Shown: positions 12,191 through 22,290 of the stretch, in pieces
How the letters are laid out: every line of letters begins with the position of its first letter
Position numbering within the stretch: position 1 is the stretch's first letter
From: Lycorma delicatula
Lineage: Eukaryota; Arthropoda; Insecta; Hemiptera; Fulgoridae
Direction: 5' to 3'
Length of the DNA stretch: 64,000 bases
Assembly: GCF_047948215.1 (NCBI RefSeq)
Contig: NC_134455.1
Location: 107,030,495-107,094,494 of the forward strand
Made by a program: the position numbers and the translations under genes
Notes under the pieces: model-generated
What the model was told of the DNA's origin: nothing
Database searches by the model: none
What the model saw: only the letters and a program-made list of their open reading frames with translations

Positions 12191-12339
12191 AATCTTAACA
12201 TTGAAAATTTTAGAAGAAAAAAATCAATCAATAGTGCACAAAAAAATTAAAACATATAGATGAAATAATTATCCCGAATATTCTAGAAAAAGAAGAAATA
12301 AAGAAATAAAAATAAAAATTGTTGTTATTTCATCGACTG

Positions 12340-14250
12340 TTTAATAATGTATCAACACTATCGATTGTTCAGTATAAGATTATATGCATTATTTTTAGAG
12401 TTGTGAATTTGTACTGATCGCATTATGAAAACTTTCTTGTGCAGTAATATTGTGTTTTTGTGTTGTTAAACATACTGTAGACTGTAAATTGGTATGTTTA
12501 CAATGGGTAATAAAAAATGAGCAGGAAGTAGAAGTTCAACTTAAAAAAAACAGAAAAATTTCAGCAAGGCAAATGTTGGAAGAACTGGGGTTGAAATCAG
12601 GAAAGATCAAGTTGTTGCAATGGAATGACTAGATTCATAACGAATGGAAAATGCCGATAGGAAAGTGTCTGAATTTGAATAAAACAATCAGGAGAAGAGG
12701 AATATAAAAAGGAAAAACTTGAATATATATTCCTTAAAGAGAAAGATCAGAACCAACTGTCGTACAGCGCAGGAAAACATCTTTGAAGTCAATTTACCGA
12801 AAAGTATATTTTTATAAATTTGATGTATGTTTCTTTGGAACCGGTTGAGATATCAATATGAAATTTTCAGGACAATTTCACCTCATTCTGCGCTAGTTCC
12901 GTACACAGGATTATATGAAAGTTGCTAATGGAAAAATTGTTATAATATTTTTCCACATTCTTTTTTCAAAAAAATTAATTACATTTTAAAACTTAATTAA
13001 AATTTTAAAAACTAAATATCATTAAACTTTTGTCCTGAACTAAAAAGAGATTGAAGTTAATTTAAAGAAAAAATTAAGCCTTTACCTCTCCTGGTTCTTA
13101 AGAAAAGTTGCAAAAACTTAACATGTAACAACATAGGCAGTTAAGGTTCCTTTTATAAAATAGTAGTTTTACCGAAAGCGTTATTTATTGAAGACCAACA
13201 GAATTTCTCAAAATTCTAGTAGAAGTTGAAAAAAATAATTTTTTTCTTTCAGAAAAGTGTTTTCTTTTATGAATCTAAATTTTTAGAGAAACTGGAAAGA
13301 AAACGTACAGGCTAGATCAAACAAATGAGAAACGTTAAGAGAAAAAAAGAGTTTTGGAAAATAAAGAAGTAAGGATTATGAATGTGTTATCCTTAGGAAG
13401 TCGGATAGTTAAAAATAAATAAAAATTAGGCTAAATTTTCAGCTTAGTTAAAAATTTCGAACTATTTACAAGTAAAACATTTTCAAATGTTTAAATTAAC
13501 AAACAAATGCAGGTTTTTCCAGAAAAGATTAAATTTACTTAATCTCTAAAATTAATTGTGCAGTTAAAATTTGGATTTATTGTTTCTATTTTTTAAATAT
13601 CTTTTTATTTAGCCTGTAGCAATCTAATTTTGTAACATATTTTAGTCTGTACTTCAAGTGATTGATGGAATGCAGTTACGGCAATTTCAAAGGGAGTAAA
13701 ACTTTTATACTCTGCTTATAGATAAATTTAATTTACCAAGTGTTTTGAAGTTAAAAAGAGTTTAATATAAAATTTATATTGCATAGGTAAGGTTATTACA
13801 GGCTAAATGTATATATATTATTTTTTTTTAGGAAGAAGAGTTTTATATTGAGCCGTAGTCTTTCTATGAAAGGAATTGCTGAAATGACAGTTTACATACC
13901 ACCATGTTTTCTGGTTTGTTATTTTACAAGATCACAATTGTAGGAAAAGAAATAGCTGACATAGAAAAAGTATGAAGTTCTGAAGTCAGAATATAAAATC
14001 GATAATAAAATAGTCTACATTTGATCCGTTATAAAAATGTTGATGTTGCAAAATTTTTTTCAGTAGATATTCAGTATGATGTTACAAACAAATAGCACGT
14101 ACGAATGGAACCAAAAGAGATATTTCATAATTGATTAATAAACAGTATTAATAATAATACCGTTAATGTTTCTGATTTTCCAAATACCCTTTTTTATAAG
14201 ACAAAAAAATTAATTCGTTTTAAATACTCTTTGGTAGTTAACATTTGCAA
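12340..14250. other. AT-rich stretch without recognised gene
   Basis: An open frame at 12450-12632 (+, 60 codons) is charged and lysine-rich in its second half but matches nothing I know. The rest is AT-rich with dense stops. No repeat recognised. Confidence 0.5.
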
Positions 14251-14254
14251 ATTG

Positions 14255-14342
14255 TAAAGTGCTTAGGTAAGCACTTTAATTAGGTAATTAAAGTGGCGAA
14301 AATGAAATATTTTTCATAATCACAGTATATATACTGTGATTA
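14255..14342. repeat. three consecutive perfect hairpins or palindromes
   Basis: Hairpin 1 (14255-14278) has 11-bp perfect arms TAAAGTGCTTA and TAAGCACTTTA around GG. Hairpin 2 (14272-14295) has 11-bp perfect arms CACTTTAATTA and TAATTAAAGTG, again around GG; its left arm overlaps the right arm of hairpin 1, so the two structures compete. A 26-bp perfect palindrome follows at 14317-14342, with half-site TAATCACAGTATA. No coding frame crosses it. Confidence 0.9.
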
Positions 14343-14835
14343 CATTAAGATCTTACTTAAAAAACTGGCAAAGTATTCCATGACTTTCCTGGTTACGCCG
14401 GTCCATTCGTTGTTATTACCGAAATAAAATTTAAGCATCAAAATTCTCAAATTTCGAATAAAAAATCATTTGATTTCAGGAGTTTTCTTACTATTTTGGG
14501 AAGATTTAAGAAAAATTATTATAATGAAGTGAATTATAAAAGCAAATAATTTAAAAGAGGGTTGTTTAAAAATATTGAAAAAACTTGGCGTAACTTTTAT
14601 GTAAGTACTGAAAAAAATTGTTTCTCATTTTTAGTCAGGAATAATATAGCTACTTTAATTTTAATAACTCTTTAAGAGTGGAAGAGAAATACAAAAAAGT
14701 TTAATGATAAAAATTAAAAAAAAAAAAAAACAGCTAAAAAAAAACATATTTTTTGTAGAAGTGGGGAATAAATTTTAAGAAATGTTTTGTAAGAATATTT
14801 CAAATATAAACATTTTTTTTTCTAGGTTGTTTCCC
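14343..14835. other. AT-rich stretch without recognised gene
   Basis: Nothing recognised; contains an A16 run near 14718 and T runs near 14812. Confidence 0.5.
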
Positions 14836-14839
14836 CCTT

Positions 14840-15067
14840 ATACTAGGCTGAATTCACCGTGAAGAATAGCACAGGCCAGGGGATTGTTCGCTCTAACCTG
14901 TCGTTTCAGTGCCTCCTCTAACTCCTAGGGCAGGGTATCCAGACCCCAGCCGGAACTCTGTCTTAGCTCGAGGATGACGGAGTACTCGTGTCTCATCGTC
15001 ACCGCCTATCCCAGCAAGCCCGGGCGAATGACGACTCCACAGGAGGCTGTCCATCGCCCGGGATCTT
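14840..15067 (+). repeat. GC-rich repeat family F, copy 2 (partial)
   Basis: A GC-rich block in an AT-rich region. From about 14968 it parallels 19530-19625: CTCGAGGATG against CTCGGGGATGCG, then a shared TCGTGTCTCATCG/TCGTGCCTCATCG, CCCAGCAAGC against ACTCGTGCAAGC, and GACTCCACAGGAGGCTGTCC against AGCTCCACAAAGGGCTGTCC. It stops where mariner sequence begins near 15068. Probably a fragment of an untranslated region of a retroelement; the parent was not identified. Confidence 0.65.
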
Positions 15068-15680
15068 CTTAGACAGAATCATCACTGGTGACGAAACATG
15101 GATCCATCATTACGAGCTGGAGAGAAAACGGCAGAGTATGGAATGGAAACATTCCAATTCACCCTGCAAAAAAAAGTTCAAGACCCAACCGTCAGCAGGA
15201 AAACTGATGCTTACGGTTTTTTGGAACTCACAAGCCCCAGTACTGGAACATTATGTGGAAAGGGGCACAACAATAAACAGTGCGCGTTACAGTGAGATGC
15301 TTACTGCCAAGCTGAAGCCTTCAATTCGAAGCAAACGCCGAGGAGTGCTGTCGAAAGGTGTTGTGTTGTTGTACGACAATGCCCGTCCATACACTGCTTC
15401 CCAAACTGCTGAAACGCCCCAGAAACTCAACTTTGAAGTACTGGTTCATCCTCCGTATAGTCCTGCTCTTGCCCCTTCTGACTACCACTTGTTTGAGCCA
15501 CTCAAAGAGGCATGAAGGGGCCGTCGATTTACTTCGGAGGAAACAGTGAAAGAAGCGCTTCGTGCATTCCTGGCACGAAAGCCAGCTCAACCAAAAACCT
15601 TCTTTTATGAGGTCATCAGGAAGCTTGTGCAACGATGGACCAAGTACGTTGAAATGCAAGGGTACTATGTTGAAAACTGA
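15068..15680 (+). pseudogene. mariner transposase, N-terminally truncated
   Basis: Residues read LDRIITGDETWIHHYE, then MEWKHSNSP, LMLTVFWNSQAPVLEHY, LLYDNARPYTA, HPPYSPALAPSDYHLFEPL and, after a stop, RGRRFTSEETVKEAL to a final GYYVEN. The three catalytic aspartates of the DD34D triad are all present (TGDE, YDNA, SDYH), with 34 residues between the second and third. A TGA at 15513-15515 interrupts the frame after LKEA, where the family has Leu. The helix-turn-helix DNA-binding domains are absent. The open frame actually begins at 14988 inside the upstream GC-rich repeat, giving a chimeric N-terminus that is not mariner-derived. The transposase would cut and paste TA-flanked elements; this copy is inactive. 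Confidence 0.9.
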
Positions 15681-15780
15681 TGTACATGTAAGTTTCATAC
15701 TTGTATTGCAATAAAATTTATAACACATTGCGGATAATAATTAACTTACCCTCGTATTTTGACACAACCCTGACTCCAGA
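15068..15780 (+). mobile_element. 5'-truncated mariner element
   Basis: The transposase C-terminal two thirds is followed by a short 3' UTR with AATAAA near 15709 and an end reading TTACCCTCGTATTTTGACAC. I place the right end at 15780 because a TA follows at 15781-15782 and the LINE reading frame resumes beyond it. The left terminal repeat and the transposase N-terminus are missing, replaced by family F sequence. The exact right end is inferred, since the left terminal repeat is not available for comparison. Confidence 0.7.
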
Positions 15781-15782
15781 TA

Positions 15783-16085
15783 GCATTGTCGATACAATCG
15801 TGTTTACATCGAGGAGTCCAGTTAGTTGTTCCCAGATGTCTCTTTCGACCATCCACCGTCGACACATGAACACAACATGTTCAGAGTGTCATAGTCTACG
15901 TAATATAAGCACTCGAAGTGATAGCCCTCTTCCTCCCGTAATGATATGACATGAAGACTCCGTATCCCGTTAAGAATTGGGTTAGCCAGAAATTGAGTTG
16001 GCCAAATTTGCGGTCAATTCATTGTGCAACCTGTTTGATTAAGCGGTGGGTCCAACGGCGCGTTGATGAGAGATCCCACCTTCTC
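15783..16085 (-). pseudogene. R1-like LINE ORF2 fragment
   Basis: Minus-strand translation gives RWTHRLIKQV, then FWLTQFLTGYGVFMSY, and after a frame change EHVVFMCRRWMVERDIWEQL followed by LTGLLDVNTIVSTML. This is the region after the reverse transcriptase in R1/jockey-type ORF2, with the FLTGHG block and the C..C...H....C knuckle (here EHVVFMC). It breaks off at the mariner end (15780), so mariner apparently jumped into this LINE. At least two stops or frame changes are present. Confidence 0.72.
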
Positions 16086-16379
16086 TGCCACTCTCGTATT
16101 TGTATTTAAGCTTTATAAGTTAAACTTTTCAAATTTGCATAAGTAAAGTTTTTTTTAAACGTACATCCCCTTCAGTAAAGGTTAAATAAGAAAACGAAAA
16201 TTTTTAAAAAACGTTTCTGCATTTTAGGTCCAGGATCTATAATTTAAAAAAAAACTGTAGACATTTCTTGATAGCTTTATAGTTATATTTATATGAAATA
16301 TAAATTATCAAAACTTTTGAAAAATTTTTAAATCGAAGAAAATTACAGTAAAAGAACAAAAACATACATTTCAATTTTA

Positions 16380-16720
16380 AGATAGCGGTTGATTTTTTGT
16401 AACAAAACCATTTTCAATTACTTATATATACGTTGTAGGTAGTACGATATCCCCTATTCCTTAACCAATTTTGAAAAAATAAATATGATCAATGCCCCCG
16501 TACATAAAAATATTTGAGCCAAATTTGAAGAAAATCCGTTTTGTCCAACCTGAGATATAAGGCCAAAACCAGTGCGATAACATACGTACGCACACTTACA
16601 TATGTTTTTTTTTTTGTCTAAATGAACTTGGATGCTAAAATATAAAGGTTTGCAAAACTCCTACACCCCATTTTTGATACGATTGGCATACTTTCTCCTT
16701 TAATATAAAGACAGAAAAAT
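16380..16720 (+). repeat. interspersed non-coding repeat, family G
   Basis: The phrases TTGAGCCAAATTTGAAG and AACCTGAGATATAAGG, and an ATACGTACGCACAC stretch before a T-run, have the character of a dispersed insect repeat with many conserved words. No second copy is visible in this window, so the assignment rests on recognition alone. No coding content. Confidence 0.4.
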
Positions 16721-17204
16721 ATTTATTCTTTATTAACGTTATATATTTGTATTTCTATTTATATTTAAGAAGGCCCTGCAGAATCCCAATAGATCTGGAT
16801 TTGGTTTATTATAATTAACTTCCACAGTTTTTCATAATTTTTTAATACGAGTATAATTCTATTTATTATTGTTTATTTAATATTTTATGGGTTTATATTT
16901 TTTTTAAAAATAAGTTTCAATAAAAACAACCCAGTTTTATTATCATGAATAACAGGTAATTTTATTCATTTAAGTTTCAGTTGTTAAATTCAATTAGCTC
17001 GTGTTGAAGAGCTTGTACGTGAGATTTGCTAATCATTTACACAAGGTAAAACTTCCTTAGAATTGTAGAAAATTTTGTTAAAGTGTAGTCATCAATTAAT
17101 AAAAGCTGACAACAAAGTTGTAATACTTTCCTTGCATTAGTTATTTATTAATATATAGTAGAAAAATAATTATATATGACAAATAACACCTAAAATTTCT
17201 TATT

Positions 17205-17640
17205 TGTAGTGGAGGGAGGTGGGGGGGGGGGTAATTTATGATAATTTTTTTCGGAAAATTATCATTATATTGTTTAAATAACCATAAATTTTTAAAAATC
17301 AAAAAATTGGTTTTTTTATCTTTTTCTGCTTCCCTACCGCCAAAATCACCTTCTAAGAAATTTTATTTGATTTTTCTACGTTTACTATGTAAAATGAAAG
17401 TAATTAAAAAGAATTACACTAAAAAATGTACAACCAATAAAATGTTACCTAAGATTTCTTTTTTTGGCGGTGGGGGTTGAACTATGATGAAATGTTACCG
17501 TAATATTACTATTAAAAGTTTATTATTTTAATTTTTAATAATATTAATTGTTTAAATAAACCAAAAAATGTTTGGAAAAATTCAAAAAAAAGATTTTTAC
17601 ATTTAATCTGGCCGGTCCCTCTCCCAATATTGCTTCCAAA
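17205..17640 (+). repeat. diverged tandem pair H with G-runs
   Basis: Two units of about 150 bases start with GGTGGGGG-type runs (17219 and 17467). Both contain TTTATGAT/CTATGATG, then ATTRTTTAAATAA and CCAWAAAWTTT, and close with a cytosine-rich phrase (CTTCCCTACCGCC and GGTCCCTCTCCC). The frame 17238-17480 is not a gene. Confidence 0.45.
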
Positions 17641-17899
17641 CTATATATTTTTTTTTGCCTGCACTACTACTATGGCCTAAAAATATATTTTTTAAAAAAT
17701 CGATTCAAAAATATGCAGTCAATTAAAATATAGTTTTTTTCGATTTTTGGGGAAGGAGAAATTTTGGGGCGAATTTTTTTTTAAATTGTAAATAAACATG
17801 ATTTATATTCTGAGCTTAATGTAAAGCGAGTTATGTTTGCAAACTTTTGTGAAAATTGGCGTAGCAGTTAAGTTAATGTTAGCTGAACTTTTTTTTTCT

Positions 17900-18018
17900 T
17901 TTTTATAACCACCGGGACGACTGGCTACATTCATTGAGATGAATGACAATTTTTTAAGCGTGTGAAAATAACATGCCAACAGGGATTTGAACTCGGGACC
18001 TCCGGGTGAAAGGCCGAG
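17900..18018 (-). repeat. S1a SINE, left arm of a fold-back pair
   Basis: Reverse complement of an S1a SINE: the inverted B box GGGATTTGAACTCGGGACC, then CCGGGTGAAAGGCCGAG, preceded by the inverted core AAGCGTGTGAAAATAACATG and tail. Only 12 bases separate it from an oppositely oriented copy at 18031. Confidence 0.85.
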
Positions 18019-18030
18019 ACGCTACCACTC

Positions 18031-18165
18031 GGCCTTTCAACCGGATTTCCCGGGTTCGAATCCCGGTCAGGCATGGAATATTCACAAGCTACAAAAATTG
18101 TCATTCATCGCATCCTCTGAAGCAACACCTAACGGTGGTCCCGGAGGTTGAAGGAAAAAACAACA
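18031..18165 (+). repeat. S1a SINE, right arm of a fold-back pair
   Basis: GGCCTTTCAACCGG, CCCGGGTTCGAATCCCGG (a perfect B box) and CAGGCATGG are followed by TTCACAAGCTACAAAA and the a-type tail, CATCCTCTGAAGCAACACC with GGTGGTCCCGGAGGTTGAA, then A-rich. Together with the left arm it makes an inverted repeat of about 120-130 bases per arm spanning 17900-18160. The first half of the tRNA-like head is missing from both arms. Confidence 0.88.
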
Positions 18166-18650
18166 AACTTTAATGCAAACTTCATAAAAAATAAATAATA
18201 AGAACTGTAGATACATATAATATGGTTCTCTATCTATTTATAATGGAATAAATATAAATTTTATCTTTATTCCTTCAACAACAAATTTTCAAGAGCAATT
18301 AATGGAGTTCCAATTCCTGTGAAGACATTTTACTAATAACATTAAGAAAAAATCTAATGAAATATTAAGGTTTATAAAAAATCAATAGAGGTAAACAAAA
18401 TAATTTTCATTATTTATCAGGTGTCTTGAATCAGCTCCTTGCACCTTATCCATCCATTCTCCTATACTTATATTAAACTCTAACGATCACTAATAGCTGT
18501 CACTCTTATTAAATCGCCTCTACAGAGTTCTGGCTTCTCATTTTTGTTCTCTCCTATTGATTTTCTACAACTCCTCCTCTCACGATATTTCCCAACCAGT
18601 AAGAAGTTTATCAGTTCCAACTAGAAGTTTATGAAGAAGTCTCTACGGGG
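18166..18650. other. AT-rich stretch without recognised gene
   Basis: Nothing recognised. The pyrimidine-rich part at 18430-18600 may be an antisense LINE relic, but I could not find a motif. Confidence 0.4.
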
Positions 18651-18654
18651 AACG

Positions 18655-18768
18655 TGAAAATGTAAATTTGTAGCGTATTGAAGGTTTTATGCCTGAATCG
18701 ATCCTGGGACTTCCAGATGAAAGGCCGGATTCTTCACTCCACCAGGGAGCTTGGCCGAAATTTAATTG
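18655..18768 (-). repeat. S1 SINE, minus strand, decayed
   Basis: GTAGCGTATTGAAGG, ATGCCTGAATCGATCC, GGGACTTCCAGATGAAAGG and ACTCCACCAGGGAG are the inverted S1 core, B box and tRNA-like head. Confidence 0.75.
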
Positions 18769-18789
18769 TTCTGATTAAGTTTATATTCT

Positions 18790-19010
18790 AGTTCACTCTT
18801 CTCATTCCTTTTTCATTTTTTTGTAAATTTTATTACAATTTGTTTTATATCCACATTTCAAATGCCTCAAGTCTTTCTCCTGTCATTCCCTTTTTCTTAA
18901 TGTCCTTATTTCGCAACTATAGTGAAAAACGATCTAAAAGCAATTAACAACTCTTTCTATTAAATGTTTCCTTAGCCGTTAGTTCTTTTTTACCAACTTT
19001 TTGAAGAAAA
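18790..19010 (-). pseudogene. decayed LINE ORF C-terminal fragment
   Basis: Minus-strand translation gives KELTAKETFNRK, then a broken stretch, then a clear GMTGERLEAFEMWI. The last block is the conserved LEAFEMWIWRRM signature of RTE/CFDP2-type LINEs, as at 2125-2330 and 29303-29677. Stops on both sides. As at 2 kb, an S1 SINE on the same strand lies just downstream. Confidence 0.6.
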
Positions 19011-19289
19011 TTACAGTATTAGTTTCGGTTGCATGGTGTGAATTTCGGGCGGGGGGTGAAAATAATTTTTTTTTTATGATTTGAGGTATGAGGAGTACGA
19101 AAATACCATTCACTTAAATTGCGGTTTCCTTATATATTTATTTATAGGCATATATATATATAAAAGTTTGTGAGTTGAAATTTCTAAAACTACTATATCA
19201 ATTTCATTGAAATTTAGATATGCTGTAGTAGTCTATCTGAAGTTGGGCTGTGAAGATTTGATGAAAATTGAATTTTTTTCTACTTTCTC

Positions 19290-20690
19290 CCCTGGGCCAG
19301 ATCCTGCAGTCAACTATAACACAGCCCAGAGGAGTGTCATATACTCTAACGGGCCTCCCCGTCTCGGCCCGCCGATCGGATCCTACTTTGTGTTGCCTCA
19401 AAACCACAGAGAGGATCCACCAAGCCCGGCTATGCTCCCTGAAACCCCACTCCGGGAGCCGGGACTCTGTCTGTAAGCCAACGCCTTTAACGAGGAAACC
19501 CCGAGTGGGGTATCCCCGCCGAGACTCGGTCTTTTTCGCTCGGGGATGCGAGAGTCCTCGTGCCTCATCGCTATTGCCCACTCGTGCAAGCACGAGCGAA
19601 CGGCAGCTCCACAAAGGGCTGTCCCTCAACTCCGAACTCCTAGCGGGGCTAGGATTCGTGAGGCCTTCACCCGTTCACTAAGGTGAAAGCCTCGTATTGC
19701 CGTTGTCGTGCCGGCGAATTCGGGAGACTTTGCGTTAAAGCCTCCCGCTACCAGCACACGTCAACCTCTGCATCTGGCGACTTCCTCCCCCAAACTTTCC
19801 AGAAAAATGTTTACACAGTCTTCGATCCCGGTGTTGGACGAGTGGTACTACCAAGCCAGTGGTCAGCCCCCTAACAAAATCGCTTCCTCCTCTAGAGCCA
19901 ACGACTGGTACACTGTATGAAGAGAGACCAATGGCAGCCTTGAAGGTCCGATCCACTATTCATCGAGGTATCCTCACCGCCGCCTCGTTGGATGCTGATA
20001 TCATAACTATATCCACTGCCTCTCGCTGGGCCATCTCCCAGCAGAGGTCCATAACTTGCTTACATCGTTTTGAGTTAAACTACAGGAACTTCATTTTGTT
20101 GTCAGACACCCCCTAGCTCGGTGGCCCTCCGTACCACACAACACATATGCTGTTGCTCCTTTGCATTGCTCGCCTCTGTCCCCCGGCCGTCCACAAATGA
20201 AACACAGACACGTCATATAGTTGACCGATAGTTATCCTTTGAGGTGTCGTCACTTGTTGGATTAGTGAAGTTTTCTTTATTTCCTTTTTATTTTTTATTT
20301 CCTAGTTTAGTCCCACTGCTTTCTTGTTGCCTAGCTTCTTCTGTCCGTCTGGGGTTCTGAGGTTACACGAGGAGTGGTGGAGGTGCAACATAAAAATGAA
20401 AATAAAAAAATCTTAGGTTACTACTTACTATTCTTCGTAGTTACAACTCTGGTAGTTATGTTCATTTCTATACATTTGTAATAATTGTTATTTTTAAAAT
20501 GTATTATTATTAATACTGTGTTCTGGATTTTGTATATTTTCAATTATGTGTTTTTGATTTGTAAATATGTAAATTTTTAACTGTGTAATTGTTGTGAAAT
20601 TGAGTTATGTGTATATGTTTATCTGTATTTTTGTGTAATATACGAATGCATTATGTAGCTGTTCTATTGCACAAACAAAATAAATAAACT
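19290..20690 (+). repeat. GC-rich repeat family F, copy 1
   Basis: A GC-rich block (19300-20240) followed by an AT-rich tail ending with AATAAATAAAC at 20681-20691. It shares the segment at 19530-19625 with 14968-15060. Open frames occur on both strands through the GC-rich part (for example 19268-19681 + and 19204-19629 -), but they overlap each other and carry no motif I recognise, so I do not call a protein. The organisation, GC-rich then AT-rich with a terminal AATAAA, resembles the untranslated end of a retroelement. Identity unknown. Confidence 0.55.
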
Positions 20691-20699
20691 TTTTTTTTT

Positions 20700-21515
20700 T
20701 GAAAACAGCAAGATCGACCACTCATGCCAATCCGTCAATTCCACTGACACCCTCAAGGACTTCAGTTGACGAATGACCAGACGAGACAGGTCACCATTAT
20801 CCACACCACTATCAAGTGCCTATCGTACATCCACACGAGGTCGAGGCCCCAAGGTGACATCAATGTCCTCCGTCTGTTCATCCCCACATCAGAAACAATA
20901 AAATAGGTCTGGGTGGCCTTTTTCAACTCGTTCACAGCCATCACGGACACTTGCTTAGTCACAACGGTCTGTTCCTCTAAGAAATAGCGGAACATTTTAA
21001 CCATACCCGCTAATCCATCCATACAGCTTGCGCAATGTTTGATCTCCGTCTTTGTTTTCGTATTTTTCGAATTAACTCACTCAGTTCTTTAACATATCGT
21101 AGAAGACAGGTCACATTGAATGCAAGGCATTTCCTCCCCATCCTGACCAGTGGATCCTCTTCTGTATTGAGACCGTTTTTTTGCCTCCTCCATCGATACG
21201 GGTCTACTAGAATCCCGGCCAAGCGTCCCAACCACGGAAGAGCCCACAGTTGCCGCAATAGGTTTCTTTTTCTCCTCCGCACTCTTGAAGGGGGGGGGGG
21301 GGAAAGCTGCCTTTTGATGTTTTCTCCACCAGTAGATCCTCTATCTTCTCAACAGTAGAAACATCCGGGAGAGGAGAAAAGTCAATTTCACACTCATTCA
21401 GGGCATCACCATCATCACTAAATTCCATTTTTTGGGCCGTAGCTCGTTGCTGGCGACGCTGAGACACATCCACCTGTACAGTTATCCTTCTAGCAGCCTC
21501 TAGGTGCATAGCAAC
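20700..21515 (-). pseudogene. putative ORF1 (Gag-like) of a retroelement, broken
   Basis: Minus-strand frames join into one eroded protein. It starts MHLEAARRITVQVDVSQRRQQRAT (21509), continues MEFSDDGDALNECEIDFSPLPDVSTVEKIEDLL, and shifts frame near 21290 at a G12 run. It then reads on in the 21010-21282 frame, and the remainder lies in 20762-21022 (MFRYFLEEQTVVTKQVSVMA). The acidic-then-basic layout fits a LINE ORF1, but no CCHC knuckle is seen. A second copy of the N-terminal part lies at 37431-37560. The segment ends at a T-run (20692-20701), equivalent to a poly(A) in its own orientation. Assignment is an inference. Confidence 0.45.
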
Positions 21516-22045
21516 GACTGCCGATAAACGTCACGGTCGGTGCTAGCTGCACTGTCAGTATCACTATCCCCAATTGGGAGGGGGACGTACAGTCGGACCG
21601 ATCGGGAACGGTCATAGTTCAAGACAACAAAATAACAAATAACGTAAACTATATAAAATAATTTAATCTCAAACTAATCAAGATAGTTCGACTTTAGAAC
21701 TTCTATACCACGAATGTAAACAGCAAAATTAACAGTTTAACAGCTGTGTTGCTAAGTTAAATCGACCTTAACAACCGTAGACTAATTTATAAAAATAAAC
21801 ACAGTAATTAGCTTAAAAAACAACAACGCGTTAATAATCGCAAACAGAACGTTTAATTAAATGAAATAAAACCAAAAAATAACAGTATATGAAATCACAT
21901 CATACGAAAAACTACTAACGAAAATAAACAACAAACTGAGAAAATGTGAAATCAGAGAGCGCTATCAACACGTCTACATTCGCTCACATCTCGACCTTCA
22001 TTCTTGTAAAACTTTAGATTAGAATGAATTGATACTTTTTCAAAA
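21516..22045 (-). mobile_element. 5' region of the same retroelement (family L, copy 1)
   Basis: Non-coding stretch upstream of the ORF1-like frame, nearly identical by eye to 37560-38155 over its whole length. Shared phrases include GATAAACGTCACGGTCGGTGC and CACTGTCAGTATCACTATCC. In the minus direction a short frame GDSDTDSAASTDRDVYRQS precedes the ORF1-like frame and is out of phase with it in both copies. In copy 1 its ATG reads ATT. Confidence 0.7.
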
Positions 22046-22089
22046 AGAAACATAATATAACAAGGAAAGTCGGTCTTCTTACGCAGAAT

Positions 22090-22290
22090 GGGCAATAGTT
22101 TTCTTTTTGCTTATAAGCTTAAATATCGCCACATAAGCTTAAAGTTGTGCGTTGAAAATGGAAAAGAGAGTTTTTAGCGTATGAAAAAGCCATGTCTGAT
22201 CGGGATTCGTATGCAGGACCTCCAGATGAAAGACCGAGATTGTAAAAGTGAAAAAGAAATAATTCCGTGGCGGAGGCTACTATTCCACCA
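22090..22290 (-). repeat. S1b SINE, minus strand, interrupted by a hairpin
   Basis: Contains the inverted b-type tail (CACATAAGCTTAAAG), TAGCGTATGAAAAAGCCATG, the inverted B box GGGATTCGTATGC and GATGAAAGACCGAGA, but the tRNA-like head is then split by a long inverted repeat (22237-22322). The remaining head GGCTACTATTCCACCATGG appears inside that hairpin. Confidence 0.7.

Noticed and set aside
12450..12632. 60-codon lysine-rich frame as a small gene
   Set aside because: No motif, no neighbouring support, and length expected by chance.
18031..18080. tRNA gene (perfect B box CCCGGGTTCGAATCCCGG)
   Set aside because: No acceptor or anticodon stem; the same block recurs with a constant non-tRNA body, so it is a SINE head. 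The same applies to 22620, 33485, 56200 and 62570.
19204..20116. Several overlapping frames on both strands in the GC-rich repeat
   Set aside because: They are mutually overlapping, motif-free and explained by high GC content with few stops; the segment recurs as a repeat.
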